DNA of 44,349 bases from an uncultured Pelagibacteraceae bacterium (GTDB lineage Bacteria > Pseudomonadota > Alphaproteobacteria > Pelagibacterales > Pelagibacteraceae): NCBI GenBank assembly GCA_902596675.1, contig CACJUO010000010.1, positions 1 to 44,349 of the forward strand. Direction: 5' to 3'. The notes below the pieces were generated by a model that was given only the letters and a program-made list of their open reading frames with translations, made no database searches and was not told where the DNA came from. Shown in pieces: positions 16,750 through 23,502 of this stretch (the stretch's first letter is position 1; each line of letters opens with the position of its first letter). The translations under genes were made by a program, and so were the position numbers.

Positions 16750-16784
16750 ACTTATAAGACGTGTATCTTAAGCAGATTATAAGT
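16750..16784. promoter_or_regulatory. Inverted repeat in the peroxiredoxin/SQR divergent region
   Basis: Arms ACTTATAA (16750-16757) and TTATAAGT (16777-16784) are separated by 19 bases. The left arm contains the full palindrome CTTATAAG (16751-16758). Centre-to-centre distance is 27 bases. It lies just upstream of the SQR start at 16799 and overlaps a possible promoter (TTGAAA at 16739-16744). This layout could be a repressor or activator site, but the arms are AT-rich and could be chance. Confidence 0.3.
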
Positions 16785-16798
16785 GTTAGTTTTTTTAT

Positions 16799-18040
16799 AT
16801 GAATAACTCTAATCACTCAAATATTTTGATTATCGGTGGCGGATGCGCTGGTATATCAGTTGCCACAAGACTAAAAAGTTTAAAGTCTGACTTATCAATT
16901 TCAATCATAGAACCTTCGGAAAAGTCTTTGTATCAAGCAGCATGGACTTTAGTAGGTGCAGGTGCTTATGATGTAAACAGCACTATAAAACCAATGTCAT
17001 CTGTAATGCCTAGTTATGTTAATTGGATTAAAGAATATGCTGAAAGTTTCTTGCCAGAGTCTAATTTGGTAAAGACTTCAGGTGGTGAATATTCTTATGA
17101 TTATTTAGTAGTTTGTCCTGGTCTAAAAATTAACTTTGATGGAGTGGCAGGGTTAAAAGAAACTTTAGGAAAGAATAATGTTTGTACTAATTACAGTTCA
17201 GATATGGCTGTTTATACTTGGGAATGTTTAAAGAATTTGCAGGGAGGAAATTTATTATTTACTGAACCTCCAATGCCAATTAAGTGTGCGGGAGCACCTC
17301 AAAAAATAGCTTACTTAGCTGCTGATCACTTAAAGAAAAAAGGAGCTCTTAAAGATAGTAATTTAGAATTTCTATGTGCAAAACCTGTAATTTTTGGGGT
17401 TCCTCATTTTCAAGGCCCCTTAAATGAAATATGTGACTCCTATGGTATTAAAAGAAGCTTTCAACATAATTTAATTTCAGTAAATGGTGAGGCCAAAGAA
17501 GCTGTTTTCAAACAATCAGATAAAGATGGAAATTCTAAAGAAGTTACAAAAAAATTTGATTTTATTCATGTAACACCACCTCAAACTTCTCCTGACTTTA
17601 TTAAGAATAGTCCATTAGCTGATGCTGGAGGATGGGTTGATGTAGATCATAAAGAAGGGACATTAAGACATACTAAATATGAAAATATTTACAGTTTAGG
17701 AGATGTAATGAATGCACCTAATGCAAAAACAGGTGCAGCAGTTAGAAAACAAGCACCAATAGTTGCACATAACATAGTAAAGGATATTAATAAATCATCT
17801 GTAGAATACAGACTTTACGATGGATACGGAGCTTGTCCTCTAACAGTTGCATATGGAAAAGTAATGTTAGCTGAATTTTGTTATGGAGGAAAAGTTACTC
17901 CAAGCTTTCCTTTTGATCCTACAAAACCAAGTTCTATGTACTGGCAAATGAAATCTAGACTTTTTCCTTGGTTACAATGGAATGTGATGTTTAAAGGAAA
18001 AGAATGGAGCAAGCCTAATCATAAAGCTATTGAAAATTAG
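16799..18040 (+). CDS. sqr: Sulfide:quinone oxidoreductase, type II
   Basis: This membrane-associated flavoprotein of 413 residues oxidises sulfide, passes electrons to quinone and makes a persulfide or polysulfide. The FAD motif is GGGCAGISVA (residues 13-22). The two redox cysteines of the type II (mitochondrial SQOR-like) class are present: C163 in IKCAGAPQKIAY and C346 in GYGACPLTVAYGK. The second FAD motif is IYSLGDVMNAPNAKTGAAV. Hydrophobic and Trp-rich C-terminal residues (MKSRLFPWLQWNVMF) fit the amphipathic membrane anchor. The ETHE1-like gene follows after 35 bases, the classical SQR-persulfide dioxygenase pairing. Confidence 0.95.
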   Translation: MNNSNHSNILIIGGGCAGISVATRLKSLKSDLSISIIEPSEKSLYQAAWTLVGAGAYDVNSTIKPMSSVMPSYVNWIKEYAESFLPESNLVKTSGGEYSYDYLVVCPGLKINFDGVAGLKETLGKNNVCTNYSSDMAVYTWECLKNLQGGNLLFTEPPMPIKCAGAPQKIAYLAADHLKKKGALKDSNLEFLCAKPVIFGVPHFQGPLNEICDSYGIKRSFQHNLISVNGEAKEAVFKQSDKDGNSKEVTKKFDFIHVTPPQTSPDFIKNSPLADAGGWVDVDHKEGTLRHTKYENIYSLGDVMNAPNAKTGAAVRKQAPIVAHNIVKDINKSSVEYRLYDGYGACPLTVAYGKVMLAEFCYGGKVTPSFPFDPTKPSSMYWQMKSRLFPWLQWNVMFKGKEWSKPNHKAIEN

Positions 18041-18075
18041 TTTCAATTTAATAAAATTTTAATTATTTTATAATT

Positions 18076-18768
18076 ATGATTTTTGAACAACTTTTTGATA
18101 CTAAATCCTCAACATACACTTATATCATTTCTAGTGGAAAAGGACGTGAAGCTCTAATCATAGATCCAGTAATTGAACATACCGAAGAATATATAAAAGT
18201 TTTAGAAAGTTTAGAATTAAAACTTGTAAAAGTAATTGATACTCATATTCATGCAGATCATGTAACTGGATTAAACGAGTTAAATAAAAGAACAAACTGT
18301 ACTCGTATAATGGGTGAAAATTCTAAATCTGAAGTTATTGATATTAAATTAAAAGATGATGAAAATATAAATGTCGAGAATATTGAGCTTAAAGCCATTT
18401 ATACGCCGGGTCATACAGATTGTTCATATAGTTACTTAATGAATGATAGAGTTTTTACAGGAGATACGCTTTTAATTAATGGGACAGGTAGAACAGATTT
18501 TCAAAATGGTAGTGCTCATCAGGCTTATGAATCATTGTTTGGTAAACTATTAAAGCTTCCAGAAGAAACACTTGTTTATCCTGCTCATGATTATAATGGC
18601 AAAAAGTATTCAACAATTGGTAGTGAGAAAAGTAAAAATCCTCGATTACAAGTTAGCTCAAAAGAGGAATATGCTGAAATAATGGATAATCTTAATCTTG
18701 CCAATCCAAAAATGATGGATATCGCAGTACCAGCAAATCTAAAGGGATTGACTCTTAAAGAACTCTAA
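18076..18768 (+). CDS. ETHE1-like persulfide dioxygenase (metallo-beta-lactamase fold)
   Basis: The 230-residue protein belongs to the ETHE1 branch of the metallo-beta-lactamase superfamily, mononuclear-iron enzymes that oxidise glutathione persulfide to sulfite. Motif THIHADHVTG gives H57, H59, D61 and H62, and further ligands are H113 in TPGHTDCSYSY and D130 in FTGDTLLI. The stretch GTGRTDFQNGSAHQAYESL closely matches the ETHE1 signature, and YPAHDYNG carries the last His. By analogy with human ETHE1 the iron ligands would be H57, H113 and D130. It directly follows SQR, so it probably clears the persulfide SQR forms. The Cys-rich peptide gene begins 54 bases downstream. Confidence 0.92.
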   Translation: MIFEQLFDTKSSTYTYIISSGKGREALIIDPVIEHTEEYIKVLESLELKLVKVIDTHIHADHVTGLNELNKRTNCTRIMGENSKSEVIDIKLKDDENINVENIELKAIYTPGHTDCSYSYLMNDRVFTGDTLLINGTGRTDFQNGSAHQAYESLFGKLLKLPEETLVYPAHDYNGKKYSTIGSEKSKNPRLQVSSKEEYAEIMDNLNLANPKMMDIAVPANLKGLTLKEL

Positions 18769-18822
18769 AATCAGGGTTATTATTAGTATTGTTTTTAAAA
18801 AATATACAATTATATAACTGTT

Positions 18823-18933
18823 ATGGCATGCAATAATACACATTGTAAATGTAAAAACTGTACTTGTGACAGATGCGTTTGTAAAAACTGTGATTGCAAA
18901 CCATCATCGGAAAACTGCTGTTGTAACAAGTAG
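18823..18933 (+). CDS. 36-residue cysteine-ladder peptide, metallothionein-like
   Basis: A short ATG-to-TAG frame encodes 36 residues with 12 cysteines. From C8 to C25 the cysteines follow a strict CxCxx period: 8, 10, 13, 15, 18, 20, 23 and 25. Then come a spacer of six residues and a CCC triplet (32-34). Lys, Asn and Asp fill the ladder. A 12-base direct repeat TGTAAAAACTGT (18850-18861 and 18880-18891, 30 bases apart) shows the ladder arose by duplicating a 10-residue unit. Such spacing is that of metal-thiolate cluster peptides, though it is shorter than the usual bacterial metallothionein (about 55 residues) and I do not recognise the family. It may bind Zn, Cu or Cd, or carry sulfane sulfur. 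It lies between persulfide dioxygenase and cysE. There is no clear Shine-Dalgarno; a TTGTTT / TATATA promoter (18789-18794, 18811-18816) would give a leaderless transcript. Confidence 0.82.
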   Translation: MACNNTHCKCKNCTCDRCVCKNCDCKPSSENCCCNK

Positions 18934-18963
18934 TTAAATTTAAATAACTAATCTTAAATAAAA

Positions 18964-19545
18964 ATGAATGATTTTTTAGAGTCGATAATTAAAAGAGATC
19001 CTGCTGCAAGATCAAAGCTAAGTTTAATACTTACTTATCCTGGTGTTAAAGCTGTATTTTTTCATAGAATTGCAAATTTTTTTTCAATTGCAAAATTTCA
19101 TCTTGTTGCAAGAATAATTTCTCAGTTCTCAAGATTTTTAACAGGTATAGAAATCCATCCAAATGCTAAAATTGGAAAAAATCTTTTTATCGATCATGGC
19201 ATGGGAGTAGTTATTGGAGAAACATCTGATATTGGGGATAACGTTACTATCTATCACATGGCAACATTAGGTGGAATTGCTCCAAGTATAAATTCAGACA
19301 ATCAAAGAAATGTTAAGAGACATCCAACATTAAAAGAAAATGTTGTTGTTGGATCAGGTGCACAAATACTTGGACCAGTTGTAGTTGGTAAAAATGCAAA
19401 AATTGGAGCCAACGCCGTTGTTACAAAAGATGTTCCAGAAAATGCAGTAATGGTTGGAATTCCTGCAAAAAATGTTGGTACTGCATCTGAAGAATTTAAA
19501 CCCTATGGAGTTGCACCAGGGGGTGATACAAAGCTTGATGTATGA
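18964..19545 (+). CDS. cysE: Serine O-acetyltransferase
   Basis: The enzyme acetylates L-serine with acetyl-CoA, making the O-acetylserine used for cysteine synthesis. It has 193 residues: a short N-terminal helical part and a left-handed beta-helix of hexapeptide repeats ([48 protein letters not shown]). The catalytic His lies in [13 protein letters not shown]. This is the short EpsC-like form, without the long N-terminal domain of E. coli CysE. The tail ends in KLDV rather than the usual C-terminal Ile, which matters because the CysE C-terminus docks into CysK. It overlaps cysK by four bases (ATGA) and starts 30 bases after the Cys-rich peptide. Confidence 0.95.
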   Translation: MNDFLESIIKRDPAARSKLSLILTYPGVKAVFFHRIANFFSIAKFHLVARIISQFSRFLTGIEIHPNAKIGKNLFIDHGMGVVIGETSDIGDNVTIYHMATLGGIAPSINSDNQRNVKRHPTLKENVVVGSGAQILGPVVVGKNAKIGANAVVTKDVPENAVMVGIPAKNVGTASEEFKPYGVAPGGDTKLDV

Positions 19546-20543
19546 AAACTTTACAAAATAATTTTGTCGAAGCAATAGGAAATACTCCTTTATTTAAATT
19601 AAAAGTCGCATCAGAAATTACTGGTTGTAATATTTATGGAAAAGCAGAGTACCTTAATCCAGGTGGCTCTGTAAAAGATAGAGCAGCTTTAGCTTTGATA
19701 AGAGATGCTGAAGAAAAAAAACTAATTTCAAAAGGTGGAACAATTGTTGAAGGAACTGCTGGTAATACTGGAATTGGATTATGTCTATTAGGAAATTCTA
19801 TTGGTTATAAAACTATTATCGTAATGAACGATAATCAAACACAAGAAAAAAAAGATTTATTAAGAAATATTGGAGCTGATTTAAGGTTGGTTCCACCTAA
19901 ACCTTATAAAGATGAAAATAACTTTGTTAAATATGCAGGAAGATTGGCTAATGAATTGAAAAGTAGCAACAATCACGGTGTAGTATGGGCTAATCAATTT
20001 GACAATACAGCCAATTCTAAAGGTCATTATGAAACGACTGGGCCAGAAATATGGGAACAGACTGAGGGCAAAATAGATGGTTTTGTATGTTCATCCGGCA
20101 CTGGTGGTACAATTGCAGGAGTAAGTAGTTTTTTAAAAGAAAAGAATAAAGATATTAAAATTTATTTATCGGATCCAACAGGTTCTTCTCTTTATAGTTA
20201 CATTGAAAATGGTGAATTAAAGAGTGAAGGTGGTTCAATAACTGAGGGTATTGGATCTAGTAGAGTTACTGCAAATTTTGCAAAAGCAAAAATTGATGGA
20301 GCATTTTCAATAAGTGATCATGAGTCTTTGCCTGTTTTATTTGATTTAATTGAAAAAGAAGGTTTAAGTTTAGGTACAAGTTGTGGAGTAAACATTGCTG
20401 GAGCAATAAGATTGGGTAAACTTTTAGGTCCAGGCAAAACAATTGTAACAATTCTTTGTGACAAATCTGATAAATACAACTCAAAGATGTTTAATAAATC
20501 TTTTTTACAAGAAAAAGGTCTTCCCTATCCTAACTGGATATAA
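19542..20543 (+). CDS. cysK: Cysteine synthase (O-acetylserine sulfhydrylase)
   Basis: This cytoplasmic PLP enzyme of 333 residues joins sulfide to O-acetylserine. The PLP lysine is K45 in [10 protein letters not shown], the substrate-binding loop is [10 protein letters not shown], and the phosphate-binding loop is [12 protein letters not shown]. The C-terminal part [13 protein letters not shown] is typical of the family. It is translationally coupled to cysE by an ATGA overlap. Together with SQR and the persulfide dioxygenase upstream, it forms a unit in which sulfide can be assimilated or oxidised. It could also accept persulfide, as some homologues do (family knowledge, not tested here). 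Confidence 0.95.
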   Translation: MKTLQNNFVEAIGNTPLFKLKVASEITGCNIYGKAEYLNPGGSVKDRAALALIRDAEEKKLISKGGTIVEGTAGNTGIGLCLLGNSIGYKTIIVMNDNQTQEKKDLLRNIGADLRLVPPKPYKDENNFVKYAGRLANELKSSNNHGVVWANQFDNTANSKGHYETTGPEIWEQTEGKIDGFVCSSGTGGTIAGVSSFLKEKNKDIKIYLSDPTGSSLYSYIENGELKSEGGSITEGIGSSRVTANFAKAKIDGAFSISDHESLPVLFDLIEKEGLSLGTSCGVNIAGAIRLGKLLGPGKTIVTILCDKSDKYNSKMFNKSFLQEKGLPYPNWI

Positions 20544-20563
20544 TCACGCATAGCAGCACTGTA

Positions 20564-20592
20564 TTAAAATCATTACATTTATCCCTTATAAT
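20564..20592 (+). promoter_or_regulatory. Candidate promoter for the small-protein cluster
   Basis: A -35-like TTAAAA (20564-20569) and a perfect -10 TATAAT (20587-20592) are separated by 17 bases. A second TATAAT lies at 20602-20607. They precede the first small gene, whose Shine-Dalgarno AAAGGAGA (20616-20623) is good. In AT-rich DNA such boxes are common, so support is moderate. Confidence 0.35.
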
Positions 20593-20627
20593 AAATTCTA
20601 ATATAATGATTATATAAAGGAGAAACT

Positions 20628-21011
20628 ATGGACGTAAAAGAGCAAACAAGAAAAGCATATGAGCTATTTGGTAAAGGCGATATGGAAACTTTTTTTAATG
20701 AAATGATTGATGATAATATTGTATGGACATTTCCAGGTAAAGAGGGTGTTCATCCGTTATCAGGAGTACATAAAGGTAAACAAGCTATGATGGCTGCAAT
20801 GTCAAAAATTCCAGAGATATGGCCAAATTTTCATTTAAAAGTTTTAGATATGATTAGTGAAGGTAACAAAGTTTTTGTTAGAGTTCATGCTACTGCTGAC
20901 AACATGGATACTATGTTTGGTCATTATTTTGAATCTAGTGATGAAGGAAAAACTAAAGTCATGATGACCTTTGATGATACACTTAGCATGTTCAATGCAA
21001 TGAAAAAATAA
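20628..21011 (+). CDS. Single-domain SnoaL-like (NTF2-fold) protein
   Basis: This small cytoplasmic protein of 127 residues has the SnoaL-like layout: an N-terminal helix (TRKAYELFGKGDMETFF), the strand DDNIVWTFPG, then HPLSGVHKGKQAMMAAMSKI and ISEGNKVFVRVHATA. The fold forms a conical pocket that binds or isomerises small molecules; the ligand is unknown. It heads a run of small genes with good Shine-Dalgarno sites and short gaps (21 bases to the next), so it is likely the first gene of an operon. Confidence 0.8.
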   Translation: MDVKEQTRKAYELFGKGDMETFFNEMIDDNIVWTFPGKEGVHPLSGVHKGKQAMMAAMSKIPEIWPNFHLKVLDMISEGNKVFVRVHATADNMDTMFGHYFESSDEGKTKVMMTFDDTLSMFNAMKK

Positions 21012-21032
21012 ATTAAAGAAAGGAGAAACAAT

Positions 21033-21323
21033 ATGGAAAAAGAAGTTTTAGTGATCGTAGATTTGAAAGAAGGAAAACTTGAAAAATTTATGGGATGGAT
21101 GCAATCAGATGAGGGTATGAGTGTAAGAAAATCGGCAGCTCATCCGGAAAAAACTATAGGAGCGGTAAAGCCAGATAAAAGTGGCGTAATGTTTAAGGTA
21201 TTTGTTCATAATATGGAAAAAATGAAAGAACTAGTATCTGGTACACATCCAATTGGAAAGCCAATCTACGATGAGTGTGTTGAGAAAATGACCGCTTGGG
21301 ATTTAACTAAAGTTGAAATGTAA
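21033..21323 (+). CDS. Small protein of unknown function, possibly ferredoxin-like alpha+beta fold
   Basis: This 96-residue protein is not one I recognise. It has an alternating strand/helix pattern: VLVIVDLKEG, a helix KLEKFMGWMQSDEGM, SGVMFKVFVHN, then a helix MEKMKELVSG. This would suit a small ferredoxin-like or dimeric alpha+beta barrel, like its neighbours. There are no signal peptide or membrane segments, and a single Cys (in YDECVEK). An AAAGGAGA Shine-Dalgarno precedes the ATG. The next gene begins two bases after its stop, so they are probably co-translated. Confidence 0.75.
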   Translation: MEKEVLVIVDLKEGKLEKFMGWMQSDEGMSVRKSAAHPEKTIGAVKPDKSGVMFKVFVHNMEKMKELVSGTHPIGKPIYDECVEKMTAWDLTKVEM

Positions 21324-21324
21324 T

Positions 21325-21648
21325 ATGGCAAGATTTTATTTGATTGGTAAAATAAGTGCAGAGTTAATGAAGAGAATGCAAAATGATCCTTCTGCAGATA
21401 GATATGCATCGACTAAGAAAGTTACTGAGGCGGCTGGTTTAAAATTGATCAGCTACGAATGGGTAAGAGGTAGATTTGATGTTATCTCATGTGTAGAAGG
21501 AGATTATGAACAAGCACTTGCATTGAAGATTGCTTTTAAAAATTCAGGTCTTATGGATGATTTGATGGTACACGAAGTTTTTGACTACAATAAAGCTTTT
21601 GAAAATGCTGCAAATGCTACTAAGTCTGTTATTAAACCAGGAGAATAA
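21325..21648 (+). CDS. GYD-domain-like small protein
   Basis: This 107-residue protein begins at the ATG at 21325, just after the TAA of the previous gene; a TTG at 21313 lies inside that gene and is unlikely. The central stretch GRFDVISCVEGDYEQALALK followed by GLMDDLMVHEVFDYNKAFE resembles the GYD family (alpha+beta barrel, function unknown), which has a Gly-x-x-Asp turn, an acidic patch and a run of Ala/Leu. It is cytoplasmic. It sits two bases ahead of the DUF1330 gene, in a run of small barrel proteins. The family call is from memory of the motif and should be checked by profile search. Confidence 0.65.
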   Translation: MARFYLIGKISAELMKRMQNDPSADRYASTKKVTEAAGLKLISYEWVRGRFDVISCVEGDYEQALALKIAFKNSGLMDDLMVHEVFDYNKAFENAANATKSVIKPGE

Positions 21649-21650
21649 TT

Positions 21651-21938
21651 ATGAGTGGTTATGCGATATTTAACATTAATGTTAAAAATCCAGAAAATTA
21701 TAAAGAATATGTTGAAAAAGTTAAACCAACTGCAGAAAGGTATGGTGGTGAATATATAGTAAGAGGCGGTGACAATACTGTTGTCGAAGGATCTTGGCAA
21801 CATCCAAGGACAGTTGTGATAAAATTTCCTAGTTACGATAAAGCAATGGAATGGTATAATTCTGAAGATTACAAACCCATAAAACAAATTCGATTAGATA
21901 ATGCAGATTCTAATGGAATGATAATAGAAGGAATATAA
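21651..21938 (+). CDS. DUF1330 family protein (dimeric alpha+beta barrel)
   Basis: This 95-residue protein matches DUF1330: the opening GYAIFNINVKNPENYKEYVE, the central GGEYIVRGG, the hallmark EGSWQHPRTVVIKFPSYDKA and MEWYNSEDYKPIKQIR. The fold is a dimeric ferredoxin-like barrel, and no general biochemical role is established for the family. It is cytoplasmic. Its start lies two bases after the GYD-like stop, and another SnoaL gene follows at 12 bases with an AAAGGAG Shine-Dalgarno. Recognition of the family is firm, but the substrate is unknown. Confidence 0.9.
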   Translation: MSGYAIFNINVKNPENYKEYVEKVKPTAERYGGEYIVRGGDNTVVEGSWQHPRTVVIKFPSYDKAMEWYNSEDYKPIKQIRLDNADSNGMIIEGI

Positions 21939-21950
21939 AGGAGTAATTAT

Positions 21951-22271
21951 ATGTCGATATTAGAAAAATATAGCGCTGCAATAAAAGATAAAGATGAGGC
22001 AGCAATGAATGAGCTTTTGCATGATGATTTTAAATTTACCATGCATAAATCAGGTAATACTTTAAGTAAATCTGATGTGATCAAATGGGCCATGAGTGGA
22101 GATATTAAACAGAGAGACACTAGAATTGTTTATGAAAATGATGAGGTTGGAGTACACCATGCGTTTGTAACATTTGATGATGGTAATGTTGAAGCGGTAA
22201 TGGCAGTTTACAAATATGATAATGGAAAAATCATGAGTTTAGAGACTGGCGCAACTCCTATGCCAAAATAA
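21951..22271 (+). CDS. Single-domain SnoaL-like (NTF2-fold) protein
   Basis: This small protein of 106 residues follows the NTF2 layout: a helix ILEKYSAAIKDKDEAAMNEL, the strand HDDFKFTMHKSG, then SKSDVIKWAMSGD and paired strands (IVYENDEVGVHHAFVTFDDG, VEAVMAVYKYDNGKI). It is the second single-domain SnoaL protein in the cluster, with clearly different sequence from the one encoded at 20628-21011. Its stop overlaps the first base of the cupredoxin ATG (TAATG), so this cytoplasmic protein is co-expressed with an exported copper protein. Confidence 0.8.
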   Translation: MSILEKYSAAIKDKDEAAMNELLHDDFKFTMHKSGNTLSKSDVIKWAMSGDIKQRDTRIVYENDEVGVHHAFVTFDDGNVEAVMAVYKYDNGKIMSLETGATPMPK

Positions 22272-22768
22272 TGAAAAAACTTATACTCTTATTTGTTTTT
22301 ATAGCGTTTAATTCAAATGCAGCTTCAATGAAGATGATTGGATCCAAAGGAGATCCAAAAGATGTAACCAGAGTAATAGAAGTAAAAATGTATGACAATT
22401 ACTATGAACCAAACTCAATTAAAGTGAAAAAAGGTGAAACTGTAAAAATAATTGTAAAAAATTTAGGTGAACTTGTTCATGAATATAATATTGCCACAAA
22501 AGAGATGCATATAAAACATCAGCCTGAAATGGCAAGATTAATAGAGCATGATATTCTATTAGGAGATAGTATAGATCATGCTAAGATGAAGGAAATGTCT
22601 AAAAAAGATCACTCACTTGGACATAAACATGCTAATAGCGTGATGTTAGAACCTAATAAAACTGGCGAGATAATTTGGAAATTTTCCAGAGATATAGCTT
22701 TAGAAATGGCATGCAATATTCCTGGTCATTACGAAAGTGGAATGGTTGGGCCAATAATTATTGAGTAA
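22271..22768 (+). CDS. Exported cupredoxin with His/Met-rich insertion
   Basis: This protein of 165 residues has a signal peptide cleaved near SNA-AS (about residue 17) and a plastocyanin/azurin-like domain. The copper ligands are H70 in ELVHEYNI, C148 and H153 in MACNIPGHYESGM, and M158. Between the first and second ligands lies an insertion (residues about 77-120) unusually rich in His and Met (EMHIKHQPEM, DHAKMKEM, DHSLGHKHANS), which could load or buffer copper. It resembles periplasmic copper-binding cupredoxins more than electron carriers such as pseudoazurin. It is translationally coupled to the SnoaL gene before it. Confidence 0.9.
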   Translation: MKKLILLFVFIAFNSNAASMKMIGSKGDPKDVTRVIEVKMYDNYYEPNSIKVKKGETVKIIVKNLGELVHEYNIATKEMHIKHQPEMARLIEHDILLGDSIDHAKMKEMSKKDHSLGHKHANSVMLEPNKTGEIIWKFSRDIALEMACNIPGHYESGMVGPIIIE

Positions 22769-22816
22769 AATCAAAATTTTGTAGATATTAACTTTAGATA
22801 ATATTATTCTTTTTTA

Positions 22817-23152
22817 ATGAATAATATAACGTCTTACATAATTTTAATTATTGCAGTAGCTTTAGGAACTGCTGCAAATGGATTTTCTAAAGCGGCAAAT
22901 GGTTTTACAATATTTTTACCAAGTTTTTTTACTGCAATAACCATAGTTGCTTGTATGTACACACTGTCCCTAGTTATGAAAACTATACCTGTTGGAGTAA
23001 CTTATGCTTCATTTGCAGGTTTATGTATAATTGCAACATCTATCGTAGGAATTTATAAGTTTAATCAAATACCAGATTTTTTTACAATCATAGGACTCGT
23101 ATTAATTATATCAGGAGTATTGATTGTAAATTTAGTCGGAAAATCAAGTTAA
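22817..23152 (+). CDS. SMR-like four-helix membrane protein without the essential glutamate
   Basis: This inner-membrane protein of 111 residues has four hydrophobic helices and the SMR wording around SKAANGFT, IPVGVTYASFAG and ISGVLIVNL, as in EmrE. The membrane glutamate of EmrE-type pumps (position 14) is absent: the helix reads IIAVALGTAANGFSK and the whole protein has no Glu, its only acidic residue being D87. The Trp of the YxxWxG motif is Phe here. Proton-coupled drug efflux is therefore unlikely; a lipid-linked or chaperone-type role, or a partner subunit, is possible. It follows the cupredoxin gene by 48 bases and ends four bases from the convergent DUF952 gene. Confidence 0.8.
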   Translation: MNNITSYIILIIAVALGTAANGFSKAANGFTIFLPSFFTAITIVACMYTLSLVMKTIPVGVTYASFAGLCIIATSIVGIYKFNQIPDFFTIIGLVLIISGVLIVNLVGKSS

Positions 23153-23156
23153 AATA

Positions 23157-23501
23157 TTAAATTTCACTTGGTATATCATGTTTGCCATCTTCTTTAAGAT
23201 TTAAAGAGTATTCTTTAATTACACAATCTATATCAAAATCCGAGTATAAATGAGGAAACATATCTCCAGAAGATGATTGTTCCCAAACTAATTTTTGAAG
23301 TTTTAGTGCATCTACTTTCAAAAGCACTAAGTTAGATTGGTTGCCATAAAATTTATTAAGTGTTTGTTTTACTTGATTTTTATCGGAAAAATGGATGAAA
23401 CCATCTTTTAAATCAAGAGATGTACCTTTAAAGATTTTATTTTCTTTAGCATCACTCCACTCTGATTTTGTGCAAATTTTATAAACAAAATCAAAATTCA
23501 T
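23157..23501 (-). CDS. DUF952 family protein
   Basis: This small cytoplasmic protein of 114 residues matches DUF952: a start with YKICTKSEWSDAKENKIFKG, the hallmark DLKDGFIHFSDKNQVKQTL, then FYGNQSNLVLLKVDALKL and SSSGDMFPHLYSDFDID. Structural relatives include ADP-ribosyltransferase-like folds, and the biochemical role is not established. It begins one base after the stop of the AhpD-like gene and is the last gene of the leftward peptide-transporter run. Confidence 0.88.
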   Translation of the reverse strand: MNFDFVYKICTKSEWSDAKENKIFKGTSLDLKDGFIHFSDKNQVKQTLNKFYGNQSNLVLLKVDALKLQKLVWEQSSSGDMFPHLYSDFDIDCVIKEYSLNLKEDGKHDIPSEI

Positions 23502-23502
23502 T

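Noticed and set aside
19354..19575. Minus-strand frame across cysE and cysK with many Cys and Asn
   Set aside because: Its composition is the antisense reading of the hexapeptide-repeat region; no family features, and cysE is certain.
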